A stretch of 42,531 nt of DNA. Origin: a virus. This document shows positions 7,930-14,648 of the stretch, in pieces (positions within the stretch are counted from its first letter, which is position 1; every line of letters starts with the position of its first letter). The stretch spans positions 1-42,531 of IMG/VR virus record IMGVR_UViG_3300027906_000045. One strand, written 5' to 3'. Both the position numbers and the translations under genes were made by a program. The notes beneath the pieces are model-generated. The model had not been told where the DNA came from and searched no databases. It saw only the letters and a program-made list of their open reading frames with translations.

Positions 7930-9514
7930 TTATATTGGTTGAAATGAATATAGGCATTGGCGGTGTAGTATCGTCGCCTGTATCAGCCTGATTAAACGTT
8001 TCATATACCCTAGGATCCCAGTCTTTTAGTACTGCCATTATACGCATACTCAACAAACTAGCACTAACTAGATCGTCATTTTCACCTGGTTTAGCTTTAT
8101 AACTAGTACCACTAGCAACAAAAGCCTTAAGTTCGCTTACTAATATTTTACTGTTTATTGTTAGCTTGTCGTTTTCAACCATATTCTTTAATCTAGTACA
8201 AGCACTAATTTTAGTACTGTGAGTTGTATTAAATCCTTTTCTAAACTTACGTACATGGCCTTTTCTAATAGGTTCTGATACACACATACCTGGTATATTC
8301 TCTTCTCCTAAATCTCTAATAACAATTAGAGCACCTTCACCTATTGAATTATTTTCTACACTCCAATAAATGTTTTGTCCTTGATTATGACAACAATCTT
8401 TTATGTAGTTACAAATATCTTTTAATATTCTTATTTGTGCAGGTATAGGAGTTTGATTATGCCTCCACTCTGCAATTTGTTTATAGCTTGGTAATTCAAA
8501 TACTTGTATTGCGGCATAGTCACCACCTGTTCCCATAGCAGGATCTAATGCAACAACATAAGTGCTAGTACCTTCTGGCTTTCCATACCAACGTGTTTGT
8601 CCCATATTCATAACAGGATCGATACCTTCTAAACTTGATAACTTAATACTGTTAATAAGTGTTTCATCGTAAACTAAAAACTCACAACCATACTCACGTC
8701 TAAATCTTTCTTCACCAATACGACCTACTTCTACTTTAGCCCACTCTTCATCTCTGTCTGGGTGTTCGTCCCATTTAGCAGTAAAGCCATGAAAACCATT
8801 TTGACCTACTTCAGCTTCGTTACCATCTTCGTCAAATTTGTTTTGTGATTCTTTCCATATAATAGCAAACGTATCTTCATCTGAGTTAGGAGTACTTGTA
8901 ATAATTGCACGACCACCTGTTGCTAGTGTTGGAGATATCGAAGTCCAAAATTCATCTGCAATACTTGGATTAACAAATGCAAACTCATCACAGTATAATA
9001 AAGATATTGACATACCTCTTCCTGTGTTTCCTGTTGTAGTAGCACTAACTATTCTACTACCATTTTCAAATTCCATTGACCCTTTGTTATAGTTTGTAAC
9101 ACCTGCTCTGATACTGTCTGGACATAATTCATATCCGTATCTTATACGTTGCATAATTTCTTGAGCACCTGTATATTTGTGTGCGGCAATTAGTATTGTT
9201 TGGTCTGGATGAAACATAGCATACCATAATAAGTAACCCGCGGCAGTTGTTGTCTTACCACTTTGTCTAGGTAGCATATTAATATTAAATCTGTGATTGT
9301 GATAACTTTCTAATAAACGTTCTTGATATTTAAAAGGTTCAAATAAAGTTTTACCTTGTACAGGGTGTTGTATATTAAAAAACTTTTGGCAAAAGTATAG
9401 GTATCCGCTATCGGGATCCACACACTTCTTAAGCATCTCGATATTTTCTTCATCAAACTTTTCACGTAGGTGTGCTTTTTTGGTTAAGACACCGTCTAAA
9501 CTTTTTGTTGCCAT
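7925..9514 (-). CDS. 17: gp17 large terminase (packaging ATPase and nuclease)
   Basis: A 529-residue terminase. The ATPase half has a Walker A RQSGKTTT (residues 83-90) in the 'NMLPRQSGKTT' context typical of T4 gp17, Walker B 'SLLYCDEFAF' near 175-185 and the coupling motif 'IITSTPN'. The nuclease half has the acidic 'VVALDPAMGTGGDYAA' near 320-335 and 'NNSIGEGAL', an RNase H-like fold that cuts concatemeric DNA. It docks on the portal and drives DNA into the prohead. It is somewhat shorter than T4 gp17 (610). It starts at an ATG 5 nt after a TATAAATA box without a ribosome binding site; a hairpin terminator separates it from the gene upstream. Confidence 0.96.
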   Translation of the reverse strand: MATKSLDGVLTKKAHLREKFDEENIEMLKKCVDPDSGYLYFCQKFFNIQHPVQGKTLFEPFKYQERLLESYHNHRFNINMLPRQSGKTTTAAGYLLWYAMFHPDQTILIAAHKYTGAQEIMQRIRYGYELCPDSIRAGVTNYNKGSMEFENGSRIVSATTTGNTGRGMSISLLYCDEFAFVNPSIADEFWTSISPTLATGGRAIITSTPNSDEDTFAIIWKESQNKFDEDGNEAEVGQNGFHGFTAKWDEHPDRDEEWAKVEVGRIGEERFRREYGCEFLVYDETLINSIKLSSLEGIDPVMNMGQTRWYGKPEGTSTYVVALDPAMGTGGDYAAIQVFELPSYKQIAEWRHNQTPIPAQIRILKDICNYIKDCCHNQGQNIYWSVENNSIGEGALIVIRDLGEENIPGMCVSEPIRKGHVRKFRKGFNTTHSTKISACTRLKNMVENDKLTINSKILVSELKAFVASGTSYKAKPGENDDLVSASLLSMRIMAVLKDWDPRVYETFNQADTGDDTTPPMPIFISTNIR

Positions 9515-9519
9515 ACTAC

Positions 9520-9527
9520 TATTTATA
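9520..9527 (-). promoter_or_regulatory. Late promoter TATAAATA, 5 nt before gp17 ATG
   Basis: A perfect match to the T4 late promoter octamer, followed by GTAGT and the gp17 ATG at 9514. In T4 the octamer covers roughly -13 to -6, so transcription would begin at or next to the A of the ATG, giving a leaderless mRNA. Confidence 0.75.
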
Positions 9528-9532
9528 GGTGA

Positions 9533-9556
9533 AAATAGGGCCCGAAAGCCCTATTT
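9533..9556 (-). terminator. Hairpin terminator upstream of gp17
   Basis: AAATAGGGC (9533-9541) and GCCCTATTT (9548-9556) form a perfect 9-bp stem with a 6-nt loop; on the minus strand it ends in CTATTTT. A second weaker stem (9562-9568 with 9576-9582) lies just before it in the transcript. It probably ends the transcript of the gene at 9592-9945 before the gp17 promoter. Confidence 0.6.
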
Positions 9557-9591
9557 GGTTTACTAATTGGGAGGAAATTAGTTAAAATTTA

Positions 9592-9945
9592 TTATGAACA
9601 AACTACGGAAGTAGCCACTGCAACATCTGAACCTGTAACGTCTAAATTGTTTGGTCCAACTGCTGTTCCTAATGCTCTAATACGTGCCTGCATATCTGCC
9701 GCTGATGAATTCTTATCCATAATTACATGAATAGTACCAGCCGCCGAATCAGTAACCATATACATTAAAGGACTTAATTCTTTCATAACGTATTCAGCAA
9801 CTTCTTCAACTGCATCATCTTCTGCTCTTAAATCTCGAGCGGAATTTGCCGCGTTCTGAATCGTTACCAAATATGCTTTTGCAGAATGTTCGTAAAGTGT
9901 TCCTGCTAAAACACCTAGTCCGTTAACTCTTGTTACGCCTGCCAT
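9592..9945 (-). CDS. Conserved-looking small protein, probably virion-associated
   Basis: A 117-residue protein that I do not recognise. It begins 'MAGVTRVNGLGVLAGTLYE' and has alternating beta-like and helical segments with 'AIRALG'-like amphipathic stretches (seen as MQARIRALGTAVG) near the C-terminus; Cys116 is the only cysteine. There is no signal peptide. Its ATG lies 1 bp after the stop of the upstream gene, in the run gp16, 188 aa, 185 aa, this gene, gp17. The position within the packaging block and the hairpin after it suggest a late, possibly structural or packaging role; this is inference. Confidence 0.75.
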   Translation of the reverse strand: MAGVTRVNGLGVLAGTLYEHSAKAYLVTIQNAANSARDLRAEDDAVEEVAEYVMKELSPLMYMVTDSAAGTIHVIMDKNSSAADMQARIRALGTAVGPNNLDVTGSDVAVATSVVCS

Positions 9946-9946
9946 A

Positions 9947-10504
9947 TTATTCCCCTTTTAACTTTTCTGCTAACTTCGCCGCTAGTTCACTTTTAATTTC
10001 ATCTTCAAGTGCCATTGGATTATCTCCGCCTGCTACTTTTGGATATGATTTTTTCTGTCTGTTTAAGCCACCTGCTAAATCATTTTGCATATAAGCTGTG
10101 TCTTGATATTTTTCATCTGGTGAATTATCCCACTCGCCTTCTGTTGCTTCAGAGTCTTTATTGTCTGCCGCACAAAGTGATTTAGTTATTTCTGTTTCGT
10201 GTGTCTTACCACAAATTCCACAAGCCTCATCATCGTCTCCATCTGCCGCTTTCATTGGCATTGGAAGTTTCATGTCTGGCTCTTTAGGTCCTTCTGGCTT
10301 ATCTAAAATTGCTATTGATTTCTCTATGTCATCTCTTGGAGATAACTTAGGCATTGGTTCTATAACTTCTGGCTTACCGCCTGCGTCTTTAACCATCTTC
10401 ATTAATGTAGCTACATCGTCAGCAGTTTCACCTGACATTGATATAGACATATTAACTGATTCATTTAAAGTATCTATTTTTTTATAAATGTCTTTTAAGT
10501 TCAT
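9947..10504 (-). CDS. Unknown protein with CGICGK zinc-like motif
   Basis: A 185-residue, low-complexity, charged protein with the N-terminus 'MNLKDIYKKIDTLNES'. A central acidic stretch leads into CGICGK (Cys95 and Cys98) with Cys111 nearby, possibly a small zinc site. The C-terminal part has 'DTAYMQNDLAGGLNRQKKSY' and 'GDNPMALEDEIKSEL', a pattern I associate with marine phage core or scaffold-like proteins, though I cannot name the family. 'TLNE' at 12-15 would fit the (L/I)xE cleavage rule of the T4 prohead protease. The stop-start overlap with the upstream 188-residue gene is one base (TAATG). Confidence 0.7.
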   Translation of the reverse strand: MNLKDIYKKIDTLNESVNMSISMSGETADDVATLMKMVKDAGGKPEVIEPMPKLSPRDDIEKSIAILDKPEGPKEPDMKLPMPMKAADGDDDEACGICGKTHETEITKSLCAADNKDSEATEGEWDNSPDEKYQDTAYMQNDLAGGLNRQKKSYPKVAGGDNPMALEDEIKSELAAKLAEKLKGE

Positions 10505-11070
10505 TATTTGCTCCCTACTGGACTAGTTTTTCCTGTTTCACCCATGTCATGTTTTTGCTCTGTGTCTGGCTTTGAACTTGCTCCAGGATCGTTATCACGT
10601 TCCTTACGAACACCTTCTAGCTCTTTAAGTAAATCCATTACACGGTTGTCTCCAACTTTCTTTTGTGCATCCGGGTCTGCTGATTCCATCTCTGTGCCTA
10701 ATTTAGGCTCATATACTTTTACGTATTCTTTGTCTTGATATTCTTCTTGAGGTGCTTCTGCATCTCTAAGACAAATATAAGCTGGATCAATTCCATTAAC
10801 TTGTGAAATGTACTCGCCTAATACCTGTGCAGTAGTAGGGTATGAAAGTTCTGCTTCGAAATATGTAGTTTCCATATTTTGTAATTTAGGGAAGTCTAAT
10901 GGACGTTCTTGAATAGGCGTTTTTTTGCCTGGAGTTAAATTAACTAATCCAAACTTTTGTAAACAGCTTTCGCAACTGTCTGTAAATCCTTCTGGTAATT
11001 CACCAGCAATACCAAACTTAAACTTATAAGTCTTTTTTGCTTCTGTTAGATACTGTTCAAATGTCTTCAT
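10504..11070 (-). CDS. Putative packaged internal protein with T4-like capsid-targeting N-terminus
   Basis: The protein has 188 residues. Its N-terminus, MKTFEQYLTEA, closely resembles the capsid-targeting sequence of T4 internal proteins (MKTYQEFIAEA), including an (L/I)xE site (LTE, then Ala) where the T4 gp21 protease cuts. The middle holds 'DSCESCLQKFGLV' (CxxC) and 'QNMETTYFEAELSYPTTAQV'; the C-terminal third is charged and probably disordered, rich in Lys, Asp, Gly and Ser. The body of the protein is unknown to me. A GATAAATA late box and AGGAAG precede the start, so it is late. Packaging into the head is inference from the N-terminus. Confidence 0.72.
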   Translation of the reverse strand: MKTFEQYLTEAKKTYKFKFGIAGELPEGFTDSCESCLQKFGLVNLTPGKKTPIQERPLDFPKLQNMETTYFEAELSYPTTAQVLGEYISQVNGIDPAYICLRDAEAPQEEYQDKEYVKVYEPKLGTEMESADPDAQKKVGDNRVMDLLKELEGVRKERDNDPGASSKPDTEQKHDMGETGKTSPVGSK

Positions 11071-11087
11071 TGTTCTTCCTTATATGT

Positions 11088-11582
11088 TTATTTATCCATG
11101 TTTTTCAATTTATTAAGCAGTGAGTTACGGTCTGTTACTACATATCCTTCACCGTTTACTATGTCAGATCCACCATCTCCACCGTCTTTATCCTGCTTTT
11201 CTTTGCGTAATTGCAGTTCAACCATCTTTAACTTGTTCTGTAGTTTAGCTGTTTTGGCATCTAAATTGGTTTTAAGCATTTGTCCTGCTACTTCAAAAAC
11301 ACGACCGCTATAACGTGATTCAACATTCATACCAAGATCCATTAAGTCTTCATATGCCTGCATGGCCTTATCTGCTACTTCGCCAAGCTCTGCATCTGCT
11401 TTCTCACCCAAGCCTTTAACTTGCGGTAGTGCCGCTGTAATTTTATCCAATTCTGCTATATCGCGGAAGTCTTCTTTTTGCGTTACTACTGCTTTTTCTT
11501 TAGTTTCAGCTTTTTCTTTTTCTGCCTCAATAATCTCTTGTGAGTCAGGTAAATTAAGTAATTCTTCTAATTTTTTGGTCAT
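11088..11582 (-). CDS. 16: gp16-like small terminase subunit
   Basis: A 164-residue helical protein. Residues about 45-130 ('ADKAMQAYEDLMDLGMNVES', 'RVFEVAGQMLKTNLDAKTAK', 'LQNKLKMVELQLRKEKQ') match the central coiled-coil segment of T4-like gp16, notably the 'ES...R.YEVAGQ(M/L)(L/I)K' signature of marine homologues. Small terminase forms a ring that regulates gp17 and recognises DNA for packaging. An N-terminal Glu/Lys-rich arm and a Gly/Asp linker before the C-terminal tail agree with the family. Length matches T4 gp16 (164). The TATAAATA box 25 nt upstream gives it a normal leader. gp17 lies three genes downstream. Confidence 0.85.
   Translation of the reverse strand: MTKKLEELLNLPDSQEIIEAEKEKAETKEKAVVTQKEDFRDIAELDKITAALPQVKGLGEKADAELGEVADKAMQAYEDLMDLGMNVESRYSGRVFEVAGQMLKTNLDAKTAKLQNKLKMVELQLRKEKQDKDGGDGGSDIVNGEGYVVTDRNSLLNKLKNMDK
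11089..11096 (-). promoter_or_regulatory. Late-promoter-like box GATAAATA before the 188-residue gene
   Basis: GATAAATA lies 18 nt before the ATG at 11070, with AGGAAG in between. It sits over the last codons of gp16. Confidence 0.5.
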
Positions 11583-11607
11583 ATTTGCTGTCCATTATAT
11601 ACTACTA

Positions 11608-11615
11608 TATTTATA
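11608..11615 (-). promoter_or_regulatory. Late promoter TATAAATA before gp16
   Basis: An exact T4 late octamer 25 nt before the gp16 ATG at 11582. It overlaps the stop codon of the small membrane peptide gene. Confidence 0.65.
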
Positions 11616-11703
11616 TGAGTGTTTCGTATTTGATACCCAGATAGATTGAAATGATAATAGCAGTTACGAATATACCAATTAAAATATAAACTATATCGCT
11701 CAT
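11611..11703 (-). CDS. 30-residue single-pass membrane peptide
   Basis: A short frame encoding MSDIVYILIGIFVTAIIISI, then YLGIKYETLI. About 20 hydrophobic residues form one transmembrane helix, with a short charged tail. The ATG overlaps the gp4 stop (ATGA at 11700-11703), which supports translation by coupling. No gene fills the space otherwise, and the next gene, gp16, starts 28 bp downstream. The function is unknown; inner-membrane peptides of this size in phages are often lysis or exclusion factors, but nothing here shows which. Confidence 0.6.
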   Translation of the reverse strand: MSDIVYILIGIFVTAIIISIYLGIKYETLI

Positions 11704-12143
11704 TTTCTATTGCCTTGATGGAATATATCCTTTTCAGTAATAACTCTAAAAAATATTTTCTTACGTTTACACCAATGTCTGGCGGCTTCCCACTTTGCCA
11801 TATTCTGTACGTACTGTGCTTGTTTACCTCTGTCTCGACTTTTCTTTACTTCTTGTAAGTCGGCTTGGTTACCGGGTTTAACTTCTATTAACTCTACGTG
11901 TGGCTTTCCTTTAGCATCTGTATATTGTATCATAAAGTCAGGAACATAAATTGTCATCTGTCCTGTTAAAGGATTTCTATATGGAATCTTAACTGACTCA
12001 CTTGCCCACTTACTTACGGAAGGAGATTCATCACAGAATTTCATAAATGCAAATTCCCAAGATGATCTATATAAGGGATCTTTAAGTCCTGCGTACTTGC
12101 TGGGATTTTTTAATGCAAATCTGCCTTGTGCAAACTTTGGCAT
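11700..12143 (-). CDS. 4: gp4-like head completion protein, PD-(D/E)xK nuclease fold
   Basis: A 147-residue protein close in length to T4 gp4 (150). The pattern 'YRSSWEFAF' (Glu30), 'KWASESVKIPY', 'YVPDFMIQY' (Asp69) and 'ELIEVKPG' (Glu87, Lys89) is the TnsA-like nuclease core shared by gp4, followed by 'KWEAARHWCKRKKIFFRVIT' as in gp4. In T4, gp4 acts after DNA packaging to finish the head so the tail can join. All catalytic residues are present. It sits 4 bp after the upstream gene and overlaps the downstream membrane peptide. Confidence 0.9.
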   Translation of the reverse strand: MPKFAQGRFALKNPSKYAGLKDPLYRSSWEFAFMKFCDESPSVSKWASESVKIPYRNPLTGQMTIYVPDFMIQYTDAKGKPHVELIEVKPGNQADLQEVKKSRDRGKQAQYVQNMAKWEAARHWCKRKKIFFRVITEKDIFHQGNRK

Positions 12144-12147
12144 AGGC

Positions 12148-12510
12148 TTACACCAATATGTTTCGTGATTCTAATTTACTAGATGATTGGTCTACTTTAT
12201 AACCTAATGAACTCATCTTTTGTCTATTGTAATTTAAAACTTCTGTTACTACATTAGAAAGTTGAACTTCATCAAAGCCTTTAAGTGTGTCTAATAATTC
12301 AAATACTTTTACTTCATCAATCTTTGCCTGTCTCATTAATACACCAGCAACTGTTCCAGCTGATGTTTTATCAAAGCCTCTTTTTTCAAAGTATCCTAAT
12401 ACTGCGTCTACTTCGTTTGAAGGAAACTCTAAAGGTGCAGAATAATATTCATCGAAAAAAGTTTTAACTTTTTGTTGTGTATTATTTGTTGTTACAGGTA
12501 AGTTGCTCAT
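12148..12510 (-). CDS. Unknown 120-residue late protein next to gp4
   Basis: An all-helical-looking small protein: 'VKTFFDEYYSAPLEFPSNEV' leads to 'VLGYFEKRGFDKTSAGTVAG' and 'LDTLKGFDEVQLSNVVTEVL'. I have the impression of a protein conserved in marine T4-like phages beside gp4, but I cannot name it with confidence. It has no signal peptide, membrane segment or cysteines. It lies one base after the stop of the tube-like gene and 4 bp before gp4, so all three share a transcript starting at the 13891 box. A virion or assembly role is inference. Confidence 0.75.
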   Translation of the reverse strand: MSNLPVTTNNTQQKVKTFFDEYYSAPLEFPSNEVDAVLGYFEKRGFDKTSAGTVAGVLMRQAKIDEVKVFELLDTLKGFDEVQLSNVVTEVLNYNRQKMSSLGYKVDQSSSKLESRNILV

Positions 12511-12511
12511 T

Positions 12512-13885
12512 TTAAGTACTTATCGTTACGTTACCACTATTACCGTGGGTTTGGGCGTTATCTTTTGTATCAGATTTAAATGCATCTTTGGCCGCACTAG
12601 TCATTTTATTCCATGCACTATTAATAGAATCTACGTTTGCAGAACCTCCGTTAGCTAAATGACTTTTCTTAAATGTTGTTGCTTTAGCTAATTGATCTAA
12701 TGATCCTGGATTATTATCTAAGAAAGAAGTTACTGACGATGCAGAGTTTCCACTAATTGCTTTTATTACTGCCGAACCTGCCGCCACTCCTGCTATTGCA
12801 GTTGTAATATTATTAAGTCCACTTGCATTTAAACTTTTAGGAAATGCTGTATTGGCTACGCCACTAACATCAATCCCTGCCGCTTTTCCTATTTGATCTT
12901 TTAATATGCCAAAACCTTCTTGTCTTAATCCACCTTTAGATAATGACTTTGCATTACCCAGGACACTCGTTGTTTTTAAAACTGTTCCCAAAAAGTTGGC
13001 TGGAGAACTAAATGCTTGACCACTTGTAATATCTCCAAACACATCGGCGGCTCCTGCCGCTACACCACCTTGACCAAATAAGTTTGTTGCACCACCACCT
13101 GCTAATGAATTAGGTGAAGGTGTTTTATCGTAGTGTCCACTTGCCGCACCAAACATTTTAGGTGAAGCACCTTCTGTAATTCCGCCTCTTGAATACCATA
13201 CAGTTTCATATTGAATTTGCATTGTATTTTGTACAGCATCACTTGTACTATTTTCTAAAGTATCATGACCCCATTCACTAATGATAGGATTAACTAAAGT
13301 GAAACAAGTATATCTATGTCTAGACATTTGATAAATTTGTATACTTCTAAAGAAGTGTGAATGACTATCATTATCAAAACCATATCTGTATTTGTTAACA
13401 GCATCACCTAAGTAAGTGTTGTGTCTTGCGTAAGCTGGATTAGTTTCGTTAGGATCTGAACTTCCATTTAACGAAGCATAGTTACCATCTTTATAATAAT
13501 AACGATAGTAGGCTTCCCATAATGCAGTTGTTTGTCCGTAGTTGTCATCATGGAATACTATATTGATTGGATCGTAATCTAATCTTGTTTGTAAGTTTGC
13601 TTTTTTATTGTATTGATGTTTTAGTGTTGTACTAATAGAATATTTAGGTAAGTCAACACTTTTAACTAACATATTAATTTCTTCAGTTTTTATCTGAGGA
13701 ATAACTGCAACCGCTTCTGGGTTTAAGTTAAAACTTACGTGGTATAAAAATTTATGTTTAGGGGATAACCTATGTGCATCATCTACATAGAGTCTAGCCG
13801 CGTGTGACCAATCACCAAGGTTACCTTTTGGGCTTAAAGCACCGCTAACTACATTATCCAAAAATCCGTTTAGTTTGTTTGCCAT
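12512..13885 (-). CDS. Tail-tube-fold protein, candidate baseplate tube initiator (gp54-like)
   Basis: The protein has 457 residues. Residues about 40-235 look like the gp19/Hcp tube fold: 'HKFLYHVSFNLNPEAV', 'NMLVKSVDLPKYSISTTLKH', 'LDYDPINIVFHDD', 'ALWEAYYRYYYKDG' and 'WYSRGG'. After that comes a long Gly/Ala/Ser-rich tail (about 240-457), probably flexible. T4 has three tube-fold proteins: gp19, gp48 and gp54. As gp19 is clearly the next gene upstream, this longer one may be the gp54 or gp48 counterpart that nucleates the tube on the baseplate. It starts 5 nt after GATAAATA with no ribosome binding site. Confidence 0.75.
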   Translation of the reverse strand: MANKLNGFLDNVVSGALSPKGNLGDWSHAARLYVDDAHRLSPKHKFLYHVSFNLNPEAVAVIPQIKTEEINMLVKSVDLPKYSISTTLKHQYNKKANLQTRLDYDPINIVFHDDNYGQTTALWEAYYRYYYKDGNYASLNGSSDPNETNPAYARHNTYLGDAVNKYRYGFDNDSHSHFFRSIQIYQMSRHRYTCFTLVNPIISEWGHDTLENSTSDAVQNTMQIQYETVWYSRGGITEGASPKMFGAASGHYDKTPSPNSLAGGGATNLFGQGGVAAGAADVFGDITSGQAFSSPANFLGTVLKTTSVLGNAKSLSKGGLRQEGFGILKDQIGKAAGIDVSGVANTAFPKSLNASGLNNITTAIAGVAAGSAVIKAISGNSASSVTSFLDNNPGSLDQLAKATTFKKSHLANGGSANVDSINSAWNKMTSAAKDAFKSDTKDNAQTHGNSGNVTIST

Positions 13886-13890
13886 ACTAA

Positions 13891-13898
13891 TATTTATC
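13891..13898 (-). promoter_or_regulatory. Late promoter GATAAATA, 5 nt before ATG
   Basis: GATAAATA, then TTAGT, then the ATG at 13885. It lies just after the gp19 terminator in transcription order, so it restarts transcription for the tube-like protein, gp4 and neighbours. Confidence 0.6.
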
Positions 13899-13923
13899 TA
13901 GATTATAAAGTACGCACATAATA

Positions 13924-13953
13924 AAAAAGGGTGCCTATAAAGACACCCTTTTT
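13924..13953 (-). terminator. Rho-independent terminator after gp19
   Basis: AAAAAGGGTG (13924-13933) and CACCCTTTTT (13944-13953) form a perfect 10-bp stem around a 10-nt loop. On the minus strand it ends in six T residues, 31 nt after the gp19 stop. It would also work on the plus strand. Confidence 0.88.
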
Positions 13954-13984
13954 AGTTTTTCAGGAAATATTATGTATTTTAATC

Positions 13985-14614
13985 TTATGTAGATCCGCCA
14001 CCTGTTATTAAAGTGTTAACAGTTCTACCAACTGCTGTACCAACTCCTGTACCTTGTGGAGTTTGTATTGCGTTGTCGTATCTAATAGCTAAAGCTACTG
14101 TTACTGGATCGTTAGTTGCGTATGCTAAAGTATTGTAGTTAGCACTTTGTAAGTAACAACCATATAACTCAAATGTTTCTAAAACGTTTGCAGTATTGAT
14201 TCCGTTACCACCGTCAAGTACTTCAATTCTAGTAACGAATTTGTAATCGCTACCTGAAGCCGCACTTGATTGTTCAAAGAAATCAAATTGTTTCTGTAGT
14301 TGTTCACCAACTAGTTTCTGTACGTTGTTTGATACATCTTCTCTTAAGTTTAATGTAATTGGTTCCCAAGTATGTTTTCCTGCTAGGAATACACGTGAGT
14401 TGTATACATCAACTTGGATGTCTTCAAAACTTACGTTAGGTCTAGTTACGTCTACAACCTGTTTTGTTAGTTCTGTTGTCGGTGTTGATACTCCGAAGTT
14501 CTCCAAGCTCACTCTAAAGCGATACTGGAGTTTCGGCATCAACAAGCCCTGATTAGAACTAGACGAACTAGAATCTAATGGGACTGTAATTTTTGATAGT
14601 GTTGAAATTGCCAT
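13985..14614 (-). CDS. 19: gp19 tail tube protein
   Basis: A 209-residue protein (T4 gp19 has 163). It carries the tube features 'PKLQYRFRVSLENFG' near the N-terminus, 'DVTRPNVSFEDIQVDVYNSR', 'GKHTWEPITLNLREDV' and 'VLETFELYGCYLQSANY' with 'TNDPVTVALAIRYDNAI'. Hexameric rings of this protein stack into the inner tube through which DNA passes. It follows gp18 by 34 bp and has its own GATAAATA box plus AGGAG. A strong terminator follows, allowing high-level expression of gp18-gp19. Confidence 0.93.
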   Translation of the reverse strand: MAISTLSKITVPLDSSSSSSNQGLLMPKLQYRFRVSLENFGVSTPTTELTKQVVDVTRPNVSFEDIQVDVYNSRVFLAGKHTWEPITLNLREDVSNNVQKLVGEQLQKQFDFFEQSSAASGSDYKFVTRIEVLDGGNGINTANVLETFELYGCYLQSANYNTLAYATNDPVTVALAIRYDNAIQTPQGTGVGTAVGRTVNTLITGGGST

Positions 14615-14636
14615 TGTTAATATCTCCTGTTAAATA

Positions 14637-14644
14637 TATTTATC
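14637..14644 (-). promoter_or_regulatory. Late promoter GATAAATA before gp19
   Basis: GATAAATA is 22 nt before the gp19 ATG, with AGGAG between. It gives a conventional leader. Confidence 0.6.
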
Positions 14645-14648
14645 TCTA

